Assembly (NCBI GenBank): GCA_045634445.1
Contig: JAZRAG010000075.1
Location: 26,770-90,769 of the forward strand
Direction: 5' to 3'
DNA length: 64,000 bases
DNA from: Spyradenecus sp045634445
GTDB lineage: Bacteria > Verrucomicrobiota > Kiritimatiellia > RFP12 > DVOR01
Shown here: piece after piece, positions 16,102-25,006 of the stretch
Layout of the letters: each line of letters starts with the position of its first letter
Numbering within the stretch: the first letter of the stretch is position 1
Made by a program: the position numbers and the translations under genes
The notes under the pieces: model-generated
What the model saw: only the letters and a program-made list of their open reading frames with translations
The model's database searches: none
Told to the model about the DNA's origin: nothing

Positions 16102-17175
16102 ATGGAATTCGCAAATCTCGTTGCGTGGCTTCCTTGCGTAGGCCAGTGGATCGCGGCTATTTTTGCGATGGCCTTTGGTATGTGGGTCTTAACCAAGAGT
16201 GCGGACCTCTTTGTTGAAGGCGCAGTAGCGCTTGCAACGCGCCTTAAAATGCCCGCATTGCTTGTGGGCTTCATCATCGTAGGATTTGGCACAAGCGCGC
16301 CCGAAATGTTAGTTTCTGCGCTTGCAGCGGCACAGGGCTCCACGCCGTTGTCGCTTGGAAATGCCTACGGAAGCAACATCACGAATGTGCTATTGATTTT
16401 AGGCGTGTCGATGTTGGTGGCGCCGATTGTGCTTCATCGCGCAGCGCTTCGCCGCGATGTGCCCTTTTTGCTGGGCATTATCGCCTTGTTCTTCCTCTTG
16501 GGTTTGAATGGTTTTTCACGCTTAGACGGCATTATTCTGGTGAGCGTCTTTTTGCTCTTTTTGGGTTGGCAGATTGGGATGGTGTTTCATCAACGTAAGA
16601 CTGGCACTGTCAATGCGGAAGAAGAAATCGCGCAAGATGCTGAAAAGTCAATGGGCATCATCCTTTCGCAGACCTTTGGTGGTTTAGGATTGCTCTTGCT
16701 TTCTTCTCAGATTTTGGTGAGTGCGGCTTGTTTTATGGCGAATCGTGCGGCTGCAGCGGCTGGAATTACGCCTGAAGCTGCAGAACTCATCGTAGGCGTT
16801 ACGATTGTGGCACTGGGTACTTCTTTACCTGAATTGATGGCATCTGTCGCTGCAATGCGTCATGGACAACCCGACATCGCGCTTGGCAATGTGGTGGGGT
16901 CAAACTGCTTTAACATTTGTATTGTGGCAGGGTTGGCATTGATTATTCGCCCAACGGTGGGTGAGAGTGTGCCTTCTGCATTGATGGTGCGTGATCCTTT
17001 GATTATGTTGGGGACGACTCTTTTGCTTGCTTGCTGCGGTTGGGGCGCGTGGGCGCTCTTGAATCGACGCGGGAAGCGTGGCGAGGCGATTACTTTGACG
17101 CGTTGGTGGGGGGTACTTTACCTCGCCCTTTGGATTGGCTATACCTTGCTTGCGGTGTGTTGCACGCGCGATTAA
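16102..17175 (+). CDS. Calcium/sodium antiporter (CaCA family)
   Basis: 357 aa with about ten hydrophobic helices in two homologous halves. Each half has the alpha-repeat of the family: GFGTSAPEMLVS with LGNAYGSNITN in the first, and ALGTSLPELMASV with LGNVVGSNCFNI in the second, containing the ion-binding acidic and Ser/Thr residues. YrbG-like inner-membrane exchanger. Start ATG just after GGAGGA and one base after the prmA stop; the frame is open 16 codons further upstream inside prmA. Confidence 0.93.
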   Translation: MEFANLVAWLPCVGQWIAAIFAMAFGMWVLTKSADLFVEGAVALATRLKMPALLVGFIIVGFGTSAPEMLVSALAAAQGSTPLSLGNAYGSNITNVLLILGVSMLVAPIVLHRAALRRDVPFLLGIIALFFLLGLNGFSRLDGIILVSVFLLFLGWQIGMVFHQRKTGTVNAEEEIAQDAEKSMGIILSQTFGGLGLLLLSSQILVSAACFMANRAAAAAGITPEAAELIVGVTIVALGTSLPELMASVAAMRHGQPDIALGNVVGSNCFNICIVAGLALIIRPTVGESVPSALMVRDPLIMLGTTLLLACCGWGAWALLNRRGKRGEAITLTRWWGVLYLALWIGYTLLAVCCTRD

Positions 17176-17208
17176 GGGACTCTGTTAGAAGTGAGCGATT
17201 AGAAGACG

Positions 17209-17739
17209 ATGAGCCTTTTTTTAATCATTCTTGAGTTGTTTATCTTTACGTGCATTCCAGCATTAGAACTGCGCTTCTCCATTCCGATGGGATTTTTCGC
17301 TTTAAAGACCGAGGCGGGCGTTCCTTTAGATTGGTGGTGGGTGGCAATTATTTGCACGGTGGCAAACATCATCTTAGGCATTGGTGTGTATGAGATACTT
17401 TTGCCTATTTTGCGCTTTATGTGCCGCTTTAAGTGGTTCGCAGATAAACTTTGGAAGCATGTAGAAGTGCGTCGCGATAAGTTGCGCCCAGTAGTAGAGA
17501 AGTATGGCGAATGGGGCTTGGCGCTCTTTATTGGCGTGCCACTTCCTGGAACGGGCGCAGTGACAGGTGCAGCGGGGGCCTTTTTGCTTGGATTTAAGCG
17601 TTCGCGCTTTTACATTGCGAACATCGTGGGCGTTCTTATCGCAGCGATTTGCGTGACGGCGCTTTGCCTTTTGATTCAAAATGGCGTGGTGGCAGAAGAT
17701 TCCTTCTTACGGACGCTCTTTATCAAAGACGTGCATTAA
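17209..17739 (+). CDS. Small multi-TM protein, putative small multidrug export family
   Basis: 176 aa with four or five hydrophobic segments. The PF06695-type signatures are visible: CIPALELRFSIPMGFFAL near the N-terminus and FIGVPLPGTGAVTGAAGAFLLG at about 103-124. The family name implies transport, but members are not biochemically established, so the substrate is unknown. It follows the exchanger by 33 bp and precedes a strong terminator that closes the rpmH-to-here plus-strand run. Confidence 0.85.
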   Translation: MSLFLIILELFIFTCIPALELRFSIPMGFFALKTEAGVPLDWWWVAIICTVANIILGIGVYEILLPILRFMCRFKWFADKLWKHVEVRRDKLRPVVEKYGEWGLALFIGVPLPGTGAVTGAAGAFLLGFKRSRFYIANIVGVLIAAICVTALCLLIQNGVVAEDSFLRTLFIKDVH

Positions 17740-17762
17740 AGGCGAAAGTCTCGTGTAATACG

Positions 17763-17795
17763 ACCGCTCGGCGCACGCTGAGCGGTTCTTTTTTG
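17763..17795 (+). terminator. Rho-independent terminator
   Basis: ACCGCTCGGCG / CGCTGAGCGGT stem followed by TCTTTTTT. Confidence 0.88.
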
Positions 17796-17935
17796 GGTGT
17801 TGATGTACGTATTTTTGGGTGCACAGTGGGGAATGCATTTCGCAAAAGAAATGCTTTTCTACCTTGCGCTTCAGTTTAATTGGTGGTATGCTTTAAGTAG
17901 TATTATTTGAGTACTCTCTGGCAAAGGAGCCAACT

Positions 17936-18583
17936 ATGGATTTTCTAAAGACGTTTTCTCTCTTCGCAACGGTTGCAGCAGTGATTTCTTTGACGGGTTG
18001 CCAGCAGGCAAAGACTGTAAAAACGCAAGAGCCTGTATCTGCTGGAGAGACTGCTACGCAGGCTCAGGATACGTTGGCTGCATGGCTCGCAGAGGCCAAG
18101 GAACCTACAGTGGTGGCATGTTCTGTTAGCCGTGATATAGCGCCGACGGCTGTGGATGGCTTTAATACGATTGCTGAGAAGGTTGCTGCGATTTATCAGG
18201 CTGTCTATGCCGAAGCTCAAGAAACGGCCACGGCACGTGATTCTGGCGATGTGATGGCCGATGCAGTGCTTGCAAAGGTCGCAGAGGGCGTTGCAAATGG
18301 CGAAACTTCTGTTGATTGGAAGTCTGCTGCACAAGATGCCGTGATCTCCAATTATCAGGAAACGGTGAAGGCGATTGAAGAACAGCGTAAGACTTTGGCA
18401 GATTATTCGGTTTCGTTGAAGTCTGAGCCCTCTGTTGCCGCAATCACGAATGGCGTTGAGAAGACCTCAGTTTTGATTAAGATGGGTAAGGATACCGCGG
18501 AATTGGGTCGTCAATTGAAGGCCGCAGGTGAAGGCGCTTCTGCGATTCGTATGCGTCGCATCTCTACCGCACTTGGAAAATAA
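17936..18583 (+). CDS. Hypothetical lipoprotein
   Basis: 215 aa. Signal peptide with lipobox SLTGCQQ (Cys near residue 22). The mature part is Ala/Glu/Lys-rich and predicted largely helical, possibly coiled coil, without a recognisable domain. AAAGGAG lies seven bases before the ATG. It stands alone between a terminator and a 22-bp-step repeat array. Codon use (GAA, AAG, GCA) is like the neighbouring pilus genes. Probably a membrane-anchored envelope protein; function unknown. Confidence 0.75.
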   Translation: MDFLKTFSLFATVAAVISLTGCQQAKTVKTQEPVSAGETATQAQDTLAAWLAEAKEPTVVACSVSRDIAPTAVDGFNTIAEKVAAIYQAVYAEAQETATARDSGDVMADAVLAKVAEGVANGETSVDWKSAAQDAVISNYQETVKAIEEQRKTLADYSVSLKSEPSVAAITNGVEKTSVLIKMGKDTAELGRQLKAAGEGASAIRMRRISTALGK

Positions 18584-18591
18584 GCCCGTTT

Positions 18592-18685
18592 TGAATAAGG
18601 GTTGAATTAACCCTAAAAAGCACTGCTTTTAAAATTAAATAAGGGTTGAATCGCAAGGCAATTAAAGCCTTTTCATTTGGCCTTG
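18592..18685. repeat. 22-bp-step A/T-tract array, locus 1 (diverged)
   Basis: Units begin at 18592, 18614, 18636 and 18658, exactly 22 bp apart: TGAATAAGGGTTGAATTAAC, TAAAAAGCACTGCTTTTAAA, TAAATAAGGGTTGAATCGCA, GCAATTAAAGCCTTTTCATT. They share layout, not exact sequence, with the other loci. Confidence 0.6.
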
Positions 18686-18740
18686 CAAATCGCCTGTAAA
18701 AAGGTGTTTTATCCTTAGTTTAAAAGGTCTGGGGGAATCA

Positions 18741-19925
18741 ATGGCCAAACTCCTCATTTACAAGGATTATTTTCGTTCTGGACGCGGTGCCGACCGCGCA
18801 ACTGCGACCTTGGCGAATGCAATGGCTGCGCGTGGATATGACGTGCATGTCGTCACGTTACAGCCCGCAAAAGAACCTTTCTCTGTGACATTCGCTCCAG
18901 CGGTAACTTGCCATTGTCTCCCGAACCCAAAACGCCCCTTTGCGCGACAACTGAATAAGTGGTTGCTTACTTCTGCTGTAGGTGAACGCATCCTTGCGCG
19001 TTGCTTTCCGAAGTTGGATATTGTGCGCGTTGTTTCAAAGCGTTTGCAAGCGATGATTGAGCGTATTGCACCAGATGTAGTGGTGGCGGCAGGGACGAAT
19101 GAATGCGTGGACATTCTACTCGCAGGCCCCATCCCAGCGCCTGTAGTAACGATGTTTCATGTGTTCCCGCCAGAGTGTTTCCGCAAGAATAAGTTCCGTC
19201 GCGTTTCTCGGTTAAAGGTCGTTTTGCAGCATGTGGCGGAGTGTCAGGTGTTGCTGCCCTCGCATTGCGAGACTTTGCGTCCATATACAACTGCGCCGAT
19301 TACTGCGATTGGGAATGGGGTGTCATATCCTGCAGACGAGGCTTTGCCAAGTGTGACTTCGCGCGACAAGAGCATTGTCTATGTAGCCTACTTCTCAAAG
19401 GATAAGAATCACCTCGAATTATTAGACGCATTTGCGCGTTTAAATGCTCCAGATTGGACGCTTCACCTTTATGGAAGCGGTACGCCAGAGTGGGAAACGC
19501 GTTTGAAGACGCGTGCAGAAGAACTCGGCATTACCGCGCGCGTTCGTTTTATGGGAATTACGCACACGCCGCGCCCAATCTTATTGCGCGCCGGGATCTG
19601 CGCATTTGCATCCAAGGTGGAAGGGTTTGGCTTGGCACTTGCAGAAGCGATGTGGTGTGGCTTACCTTGCGTGGGCTTTAAGCATGCTCCAGGCGTGAAT
19701 GAATTGATTACTCACGAGGCAAATGGCTTGCTCGCAGAGGATGGCGCAGAAGCCTACGCAGCACAGTTGCAGCGTCTGATTGATGATGAAAGTTTACGTG
19801 ACCATTTAGGCGAAGTCGCCGCACGAACTGCACGTCGCACATGGTCGCAAGCAACCGTTGAGCAACAATGGGACGATTTATTCCAACGCAATATGCATAA
19901 AGCTACGAACGCAACTGAAGCGTAA
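18741..19925 (+). CDS. Glycosyltransferase family 4
   Basis: 394 aa GT-B fold enzyme. The N-terminal half starts LLIYKDYFRSGRGADRA, the donor domain has GSGTPEWETRL and AEELGITARVRFMG, and the EX7E motif is EGFGLALAE (about residue 295) with GLPCVGFKHAPG after it, all typical of GT4 retaining transferases that use nucleotide sugars. Likely adds a sugar to a cell-surface glycan such as LPS core. It stands between two intergenic repeat/hairpin regions, not in a visible polysaccharide cluster. Start ATG follows GGGGGAA. Confidence 0.9.
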   Translation: MAKLLIYKDYFRSGRGADRATATLANAMAARGYDVHVVTLQPAKEPFSVTFAPAVTCHCLPNPKRPFARQLNKWLLTSAVGERILARCFPKLDIVRVVSKRLQAMIERIAPDVVVAAGTNECVDILLAGPIPAPVVTMFHVFPPECFRKNKFRRVSRLKVVLQHVAECQVLLPSHCETLRPYTTAPITAIGNGVSYPADEALPSVTSRDKSIVYVAYFSKDKNHLELLDAFARLNAPDWTLHLYGSGTPEWETRLKTRAEELGITARVRFMGITHTPRPILLRAGICAFASKVEGFGLALAEAMWCGLPCVGFKHAPGVNELITHEANGLLAEDGAEAYAAQLQRLIDDESLRDHLGEVAARTARRTWSQATVEQQWDDLFQRNMHKATNATEA

Positions 19926-19955
19926 TCGCAAAAAACGTATTTTAAATCGGCTTAA

Positions 19956-19999
19956 TTACCCCTGAAAACGCCTTTAATAAAGGTTTTTCTCAGGGGTAA
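19956..19999 (+). terminator. Long hairpin after the glycosyltransferase gene
   Basis: TTACCCCTGA and TCAGGGGTAA pair perfectly, with an inner CCTTTA/TAAAGG stem. No long U run follows directly, so termination is likely but not certain. Confidence 0.55.
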
Positions 20000-20064
20000 A
20001 CCCTTATTTATGAGGGTTTTAGAGAGGAAAAGTTAAAAAAAGCCCTTTAAATCAACTTTTCTGC

Positions 20065-20093
20065 TTGATTTTTTTAAATTAAAAATCCATAAT
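20065..20093 (+). promoter_or_regulatory. Promoter of the HU gene
   Basis: TTGATT, 17 bp, CATAAT, about 58 bp before the HU ATG; the spacer is nearly pure A/T. Confidence 0.55.
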
Positions 20094-20150
20094 AAGAGCA
20101 TATTCGGCGGATGACCTGCCGGACAAACACAATCAAGGAGTTATTCCCCC

Positions 20151-20456
20151 ATGGCTAAGAAGACGACTGCCAAGCCGATGACCAAGGCTGCAATGATCGA
20201 TGCACTCGCTAAGGACACTGGTTTCACCAAGGTGACCATTGAAGAAGTTTACGGTGCAATCCTCGCTCTCACCGCTAAGGAAACCAAGAAGGTTGGCGCC
20301 TTCACCCTTCCTGGCCTCGGCAAGTTCGCTGTCGTTCAGCGCAAGGCTCGCATGGGCCGCAACCCCGCCACCAAGGAAGCAATGAAGATTCCCGCCAAGA
20401 AGGCTGTGAAGTTCACCGTTTCCAAGTTGGTGAAGGACAAGGTCCTCGGCAAGTAA
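20151..20456 (+). CDS. HU-family DNA-binding protein
   Basis: 101 aa, basic. After a short Lys-rich start, the HU fold is clear: MTKAAMIDALAKDTGFTK, then TLPGLGKFAVVQRKARMGRNPATKE with the beta-arm containing the DNA-intercalating Asn-Pro, and a C-terminal helix. Strongly biased codons and its own promoter and terminator suggest high expression. AAGGAG precedes the ATG at slightly long spacing. Chromosome-organising nucleoid protein; it is a natural candidate to bind the bent A/T arrays seen in this window (inference). Confidence 0.95.
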   Translation: MAKKTTAKPMTKAAMIDALAKDTGFTKVTIEEVYGAILALTAKETKKVGAFTLPGLGKFAVVQRKARMGRNPATKEAMKIPAKKAVKFTVSKLVKDKVLGK

Positions 20457-20478
20457 GCTTTAGCTGAAATGCATTTAG

Positions 20479-20509
20479 CAGGCATGGAGCAATCCGTGCC
20501 TGTTATTTT
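20479..20509 (+). terminator. Terminator of the HU gene
   Basis: CAGGCATGGA / TCCGTGCCTG stem with TTATTTTAT after it. Confidence 0.85.
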
Positions 20510-20991
20510 ATATTTAAATCAAATGGAAATATATTTTGAATAGCGAAAACAGAAATCAGTTACAATTTACCTGCAATTGGCATGTAGTATTTTGTTAAAG
20601 AAATCACGCATGTGTCGTTTATGCGGGTATTGAATAATGCGACACTCTAAAGATTAAAATTTAAAGTGTATTGGTTGTTAATGGACCATTATGAAATAGT
20701 TAAAGGAATCAGCTAATTAGAAATATTGACGCGTGGAATGTAAAAGTAATACTTGACGTGCACTTTTACTGACGCTTTGAATGTAAAAATGTTAGATTTT
20801 TGTTAGAAATATTCATATAGATGTGTGAGTTGGCGATTAAAGAAAGTAATAAATCATTGAAAATATAAGGAGTTATTAACATCTTAATGGTTTAGAATAA
20901 AGTGATGTAAAATAAAGAAAGATGTTGTAGTATTTACGATGAGTGTGTTAGAATACTTTCGAAATGAAGATGATTATGTGAAGAAGGCTGT
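20510..20991. other. Long AT-rich intergenic region upstream of the lipid A acyltransferase
   Basis: No gene seen. It holds an inverted repeat (about 20642-20669), the paired direct repeats listed separately, and poly-A-rich DNA. Coding start is preceded by AAGAAGGCTGT. Confidence 0.6.
20726..20788 (+). promoter_or_regulatory. Paired direct repeats, possible operator
   Basis: TTGACGCGTGGAATGTAAAA (20726) and CTGACGCTTTGAATGTAAAA (20769) match at 17 of 20 positions, 43 bp apart, on the same face of the helix. GTAAAAGT and ACTTTTAC form an inverted repeat between them. Confidence 0.5.
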
Positions 20992-21909
20992 ATGAAAAAA
21001 GTCATTTCTTACATTTACTATTTATTGGTTGCGGGCTTGTGGAATCTTTATCGATTGATTCCTATCTCGTGGACGTATCGAATCGGCTGGGGTATTGCCG
21101 TTGGTTCGTTTGCGCTTTGCCGTAAATCAAAACGTGCGCTCGTGGCGATTGATAATGTAATTATTGCAGGTCTCGCAAAGACGCGTAGAGAAGCGTATTA
21201 TATCGCTCGTAACTCGTTGGGTCATTTCGTTGGTCATATTTGTGAGGCATTGCGTGCGCCGCGCCTCGTGACGCATGATAACTGGCGTGAGTATGTCTCT
21301 GTGGAAGTTTCTCCTGCGTCACAGAAGGTACTCTTTGAAGAAAAGAAGCCCTATGTTTTGGCTACGGGCCACTTGGGTGCATGGGAAGCTGCCATTGTAG
21401 CACTTACGAGCGTGCGCCCGTTGTTGGCCGTGGCTCGCATGATGGACAACCCTTATATCCAGCGCTTCTTAAATCGCAATAATTTCCGTGGCGGCGCTAC
21501 GATTATTCCGAAAAGCCGTGGATTCTCAAGCTCGGTTATTCGTCAATGGCAAGAATCCAATGCTGCGTTGGCAATTTTGTTTGATCAACACGCCTCTCAT
21601 GGCGCACCTGTAACTTTCTTTGGCAACCCTGTTTCGGTGTATACCTCTCCTGCACGCTTGAGTTATAAGACTAATAGCCCGATTATCGTGGGTGGGTTCT
21701 TGCGCGCAGGCTTCAAGAAGTACAGAATGGTGGTTGTCGGTGATCCGATTTACCCAGACCTTTCAAAGCCACAAGATCAAGCAATCCAAGAATTGACTGC
21801 TGAATGTATCTCGCGCTTGGAAAAGGTTATTGCGATGGCTCCTGATCAGTATTTGTGGTTGCATCGCCGTTTCCGTGGGATCCCTGTTCCCGAAGTTCCT
21901 GAAAAATGA
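20992..21909 (+). CDS. Lipid A biosynthesis acyltransferase (LpxL/HtrB family)
   Basis: 305 aa, the standard size. A single N-terminal hydrophobic segment anchors it to the inner membrane. The catalytic HX4(D/E) motif is HLGAWE (about residue 124), followed by VARMMDNPYIQRFLNRNN and LFDQHASHGAPVTFFG, both family-typical. It adds a secondary acyl chain to the lipid A precursor, which shows that the organism makes LPS or a related lipid. The next gene starts inside its stop codon (ATGA). Confidence 0.93.
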   Translation: MKKVISYIYYLLVAGLWNLYRLIPISWTYRIGWGIAVGSFALCRKSKRALVAIDNVIIAGLAKTRREAYYIARNSLGHFVGHICEALRAPRLVTHDNWREYVSVEVSPASQKVLFEEKKPYVLATGHLGAWEAAIVALTSVRPLLAVARMMDNPYIQRFLNRNNFRGGATIIPKSRGFSSSVIRQWQESNAALAILFDQHASHGAPVTFFGNPVSVYTSPARLSYKTNSPIIVGGFLRAGFKKYRMVVVGDPIYPDLSKPQDQAIQELTAECISRLEKVIAMAPDQYLWLHRRFRGIPVPEVPEK

Positions 21910-22229
21910 GTGGTTGGTATCAACCCGTAGATGATGCTCACGTCCGTCGAGAACGTACACGGGCGCGTCAATTGCGTGCATCTCCATGGTGGAAGTCGCA
22001 ATTGGCAAAGGGGCTTTGTTATCATTGTGGGAAATCTTTTCCGCCAAATGAATTGACGATGGATCATTTGATTCCGGTGGCGCGTGGCGGCACTTCCACA
22101 AAGGGGAATGTTGTGCCTGCGTGCTTTGCATGTAATCAAGCGAAGGCTGCTCAAATGCCTGCGGAGCAGATTTTAGAGTCGCTAGGCTTTGATGATGACG
22201 ATTTCCCGCCAGAGATGTATGATTTATAA
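21906..22229 (+). CDS. HNH endonuclease
   Basis: 107 aa. Zinc-binding HNH fold: CYHCGKSF (about residue 39), MDHLIPVARGG with the catalytic His (about 58), then NVVPACFACNQAK. An acidic tail (FDDDDFPPE) ends the protein. It overlaps the acyltransferase stop by 4 bp (ATGA), so it is translationally coupled to it. Stand-alone HNH proteins of this type occur widely in bacteria; role could be DNA repair, restriction or housekeeping. No phage genes nearby. Confidence 0.9.
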   Translation: MSGWYQPVDDAHVRRERTRARQLRASPWWKSQLAKGLCYHCGKSFPPNELTMDHLIPVARGGTSTKGNVVPACFACNQAKAAQMPAEQILESLGFDDDDFPPEMYDL

Positions 22230-22273
22230 AAAGGTTTTCTGTTTCTTTTGGGTTAAAGACTTTACAGTTAAAA

Positions 22274-22307
22274 CAAAAAGCTCGATGGTGAACATCGAGC
22301 TTTTTTG
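22274..22307 (+). terminator. Terminator, bidirectional
   Basis: AAAAAGCTCGATG / CATCGAGCTTTTTT; serves the HNH gene and may also serve panB from the other side. Confidence 0.88.
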
Positions 22308-22392
22308 TTTTGAAAGATGAAATAAGCTTATTTTAAAGGTGTAATTACAGCTCTAAATTTGCTTATTCAAATCAATCGTTGAATGGACGAAC

Positions 22393-23196
22393 TTATTCGT
22401 AGGCTTCTGCTGGAGCAGGGTAGGAGCCATTACCAACGGAGGACGCGTAGTCACTCAGTGCGTTTTGGACAGCTTCGCCGAGATTAGCAAAGCGACGAAC
22501 AAACTTCGCAAGACGGTTTTGGTTGAGGCCTAAGAGGTCTTGCCACACTAAGATTTGGGCATCGGTGTCAGGGCCTGCGCCAATGCCAATCACAGGAATT
22601 GAGAGCGCAGCTGCGACCTTCGCACCGAGTGCGGAAGGGATGCATTCAACCACTAATGCAAAGCAACCTGCAGCTTCAAGCATTTTGGCTTCTTCAATGA
22701 GGCGGTTTGCTGCGTCTTCATCGCGTCCTTGTACGCGGAAACCCATCGCAAGGCAGGATTGCGGCGTGAGGCCTAAATGGCCGCAAACGGGGATGCCAGC
22801 ATCAACCAAGCGACGAATCAAAGGCGCGCAGCGTTCGCCGCCTTCTAATTTTACGGCGTCTGCTCCACCTTCTTGGATAAGACGGACGGCATTGCGGAAC
22901 CCTTCGTCGTCATTTGCTTGATAGGAGCCAAACGGCATATCCACGAGTAAGAGCGAATTCTTGAGCACGCGTCCAACGCATTGAGCATGGTAGACGACGT
23001 GATCAACGGTGACGGGCAGGGCCGTATCGTGGCCCTGCATCACGTTCCCAAGGGAGTCGCCCACCAAGACAAGCGGGAATGCGTCGCAATCCATCGCCTC
23101 AATCAGTGCCGCGCTTGTGGCGTCATAGCAGGTGACGGTGGCGAATTTACGCTTACCTTTGAGGGCGCGGATTTTGCTTGGCGTCCAATTACGCAT
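22393..23196 (-). CDS. panB: 3-methyl-2-oxobutanoate hydroxymethyltransferase
   Basis: 267 aa, first committed enzyme of pantothenate synthesis, using 5,10-methylene-tetrahydrofolate. Conserved PanB segments: VTCYDATSAAL, VGDSLGNVMQGHDTALPVT with metal-binding Asp, DMPFGSY, GADAVKLEGG, and GIGAGPDTDAQILVWQDLLGL. Starts 12 bp after fhs, another folate-C1 enzyme, in the same orientation, so the two are probably co-transcribed. Confidence 0.96.
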   Translation of the reverse strand: MRNWTPSKIRALKGKRKFATVTCYDATSAALIEAMDCDAFPLVLVGDSLGNVMQGHDTALPVTVDHVVYHAQCVGRVLKNSLLLVDMPFGSYQANDDEGFRNAVRLIQEGGADAVKLEGGERCAPLIRRLVDAGIPVCGHLGLTPQSCLAMGFRVQGRDEDAANRLIEEAKMLEAAGCFALVVECIPSALGAKVAAALSIPVIGIGAGPDTDAQILVWQDLLGLNQNRLAKFVRRFANLGEAVQNALSDYASSVGNGSYPAPAEAYE

Positions 23197-23208
23197 GATT
23201 TAACCCTC

Positions 23209-24978
23209 TTAGAAGAGTCCCTTAACCTTGCCAGTTTCTGCATCAACGTCAACACGACGATACGCCGGGTTTGCGGAAGTGCCAGGCATGAGCATGATCT
23301 TGCCAGAGACGGGGACGATGAAGCCTGCACCCTGATAGATGAGGATGTCCTGCACTTTGAGGCGCCAGCCTGTCGGGCGGCCAATCTTCGTGGCATCGTC
23401 AGAGATGGAGTACTGGGTCTTTGCCATGCAGATGGGGAGGTTTGCAGTTTCGGGATTGGCTTCAAATGCCTTCAACTTTTCGAGTGCTGCGGGTTCATAG
23501 TCCACACCGTCGCCGCCGTAAACTTCCTTAACCTGCTTTTCAATGCGTGTGGAGAGCGGTTCGGAGAGGTCGCAGAGGAATTGGAAGTCCACGGGATCTT
23601 CGCAAGCGGCAATGACCTGCTGAGCGAGTTCTTCGGCACCTTCACCACCCTTTTCCCAATGCTTGGAGAGGGCAAAACGGCAACCTGCTTCTTCGGTGAT
23701 TTGCTTGACGAGTGCGACTTCTGCATCGGTATCGGTGTAGAAGTGGTTCAAGCACACCACAGGGCGAATGCCTGCGCGACGGATAATGTCGATGTGTGCG
23801 AGCAAGTTGGTGCGGCAACCAGCTTCAAGGAGTTCAAGATTTTCCTTCGTATAAGCTTCGTCAAGCGGAGTGCCAGGCTTGACGTCTGGGCCGCCGCCAT
23901 GGCGCTTGAGTGCGCGAACGGTTGCTACGAGCACCACTGCATCGGGCTTGAGACCAGAGCAACGGCACTTGATGTTCCAGAACTTTTCAAAGCCCATATC
24001 GGAGGCGAAGCCACTTTCGGTGACAAGGTAGTCTGCGAGTGCGCAACCCACGCGGTCTGCAACCACAGAGTTCTGGCCGATTGCGATGTTTGCGAAGGGG
24101 CCTGCATGCACGAGCACGGGCTGGCCTTCAAGGGTCTGCATCAAGGTGGGATCGAGTGCGCGGACGAGCCATGCGGTCATTGCACCGCCGACTTCCAAGT
24201 CGTCTGCAGTGACGGGTGTGCCGTCCTTGGAGTAAGCCACGATGATCTTACCAATGCGCTTGCGCAAGTCTGCGAGGTCTGCGGCCACTGCGAGAATAGC
24301 CATCACTTCGGAGGCGACAGTGATGTAGAAGCCGGAGTCCATTTCAAAGCCATTGAGCGTGCCTGCGCCCATGCCAATGCGAATCTGACGCAAACCTTGT
24401 GCGCAGAAGTCAAGTGCCCAACGCATCTGCACACGTGCAGGGTCAATGTCTAAACGCTTCAAGCCCTTGGAAGCGAGCCATTCATCGTCGTGATTGCGTT
24501 CGTGCTGCATGCGTGCATTGAGGGCCACCATACAAAGGTTATTTGCCTTTTCAACGGCGTCAAAGTCACCCGTAAGACCGAGCGAAAGGGGCGTCAACGG
24601 AATAACCTGTGCCAAACCGCCGCCAGCAGCGCCGCCCTTGATGTTGAAGGTGGGGCCGCCAGAGGGCTGACGCAAGGTGCCGCAGCAATTCTTACCCAAT
24701 CGGCCGAGGCCTTCGAGCAAGCCAACGGTGGTGGTGGTCTTGCCTTCGCCGAGCGGCGTCGGGGTGATGGCGGTCACATCGATGTACTTTGCCTTCTGCT
24801 TGCCGTTGGTGCGCTTGAGAATGGCGCGTGCATCAACTTTGGCATAGCTATTGCCGTAGGGGATGAGTTCTTCGGGCAATACACCGAGGCTTTCTGCAAT
24901 CTTAGCGATGGGCTGCATGGTTTCTTCTGCTGCTTCAGCAATCTGCCAGTCTTTGAGTTTGGTAGGGTCAAGTTTCAT
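23209..24978 (-). CDS. fhs: Formate-tetrahydrofolate ligase
   Basis: 589 aa, slightly longer than the common ~556 aa. ATP-dependent formylation of tetrahydrofolate. P-loop TPTPLGEGKTTTTVG at about 73-86, then the characteristic RQPSGGPTFNIKGGAAGGG and HERNHDDEW. The C-terminus ends with PGTSANPAYRRVDVD. Feeds C1 units to purine synthesis and to PanB encoded next door. With NfnAB it fits anaerobic one-carbon metabolism. Confidence 0.96.
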   Translation of the reverse strand: MKLDPTKLKDWQIAEAAEETMQPIAKIAESLGVLPEELIPYGNSYAKVDARAILKRTNGKQKAKYIDVTAITPTPLGEGKTTTTVGLLEGLGRLGKNCCGTLRQPSGGPTFNIKGGAAGGGLAQVIPLTPLSLGLTGDFDAVEKANNLCMVALNARMQHERNHDDEWLASKGLKRLDIDPARVQMRWALDFCAQGLRQIRIGMGAGTLNGFEMDSGFYITVASEVMAILAVAADLADLRKRIGKIIVAYSKDGTPVTADDLEVGGAMTAWLVRALDPTLMQTLEGQPVLVHAGPFANIAIGQNSVVADRVGCALADYLVTESGFASDMGFEKFWNIKCRCSGLKPDAVVLVATVRALKRHGGGPDVKPGTPLDEAYTKENLELLEAGCRTNLLAHIDIIRRAGIRPVVCLNHFYTDTDAEVALVKQITEEAGCRFALSKHWEKGGEGAEELAQQVIAACEDPVDFQFLCDLSEPLSTRIEKQVKEVYGGDGVDYEPAALEKLKAFEANPETANLPICMAKTQYSISDDATKIGRPTGWRLKVQDILIYQGAGFIVPVSGKIMLMPGTSANPAYRRVDVDAETGKVKGLF

Positions 24979-25006
24979 AGGATTATTTCCGAATCTAGTT
25001 TTAAAT

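Noticed and set aside
22981..24453. 490-codon open frame on the plus strand opposite panB and fhs
   Set aside because: Antisense to two clear conserved enzymes; Cys/His-rich nonsense composition without motifs.
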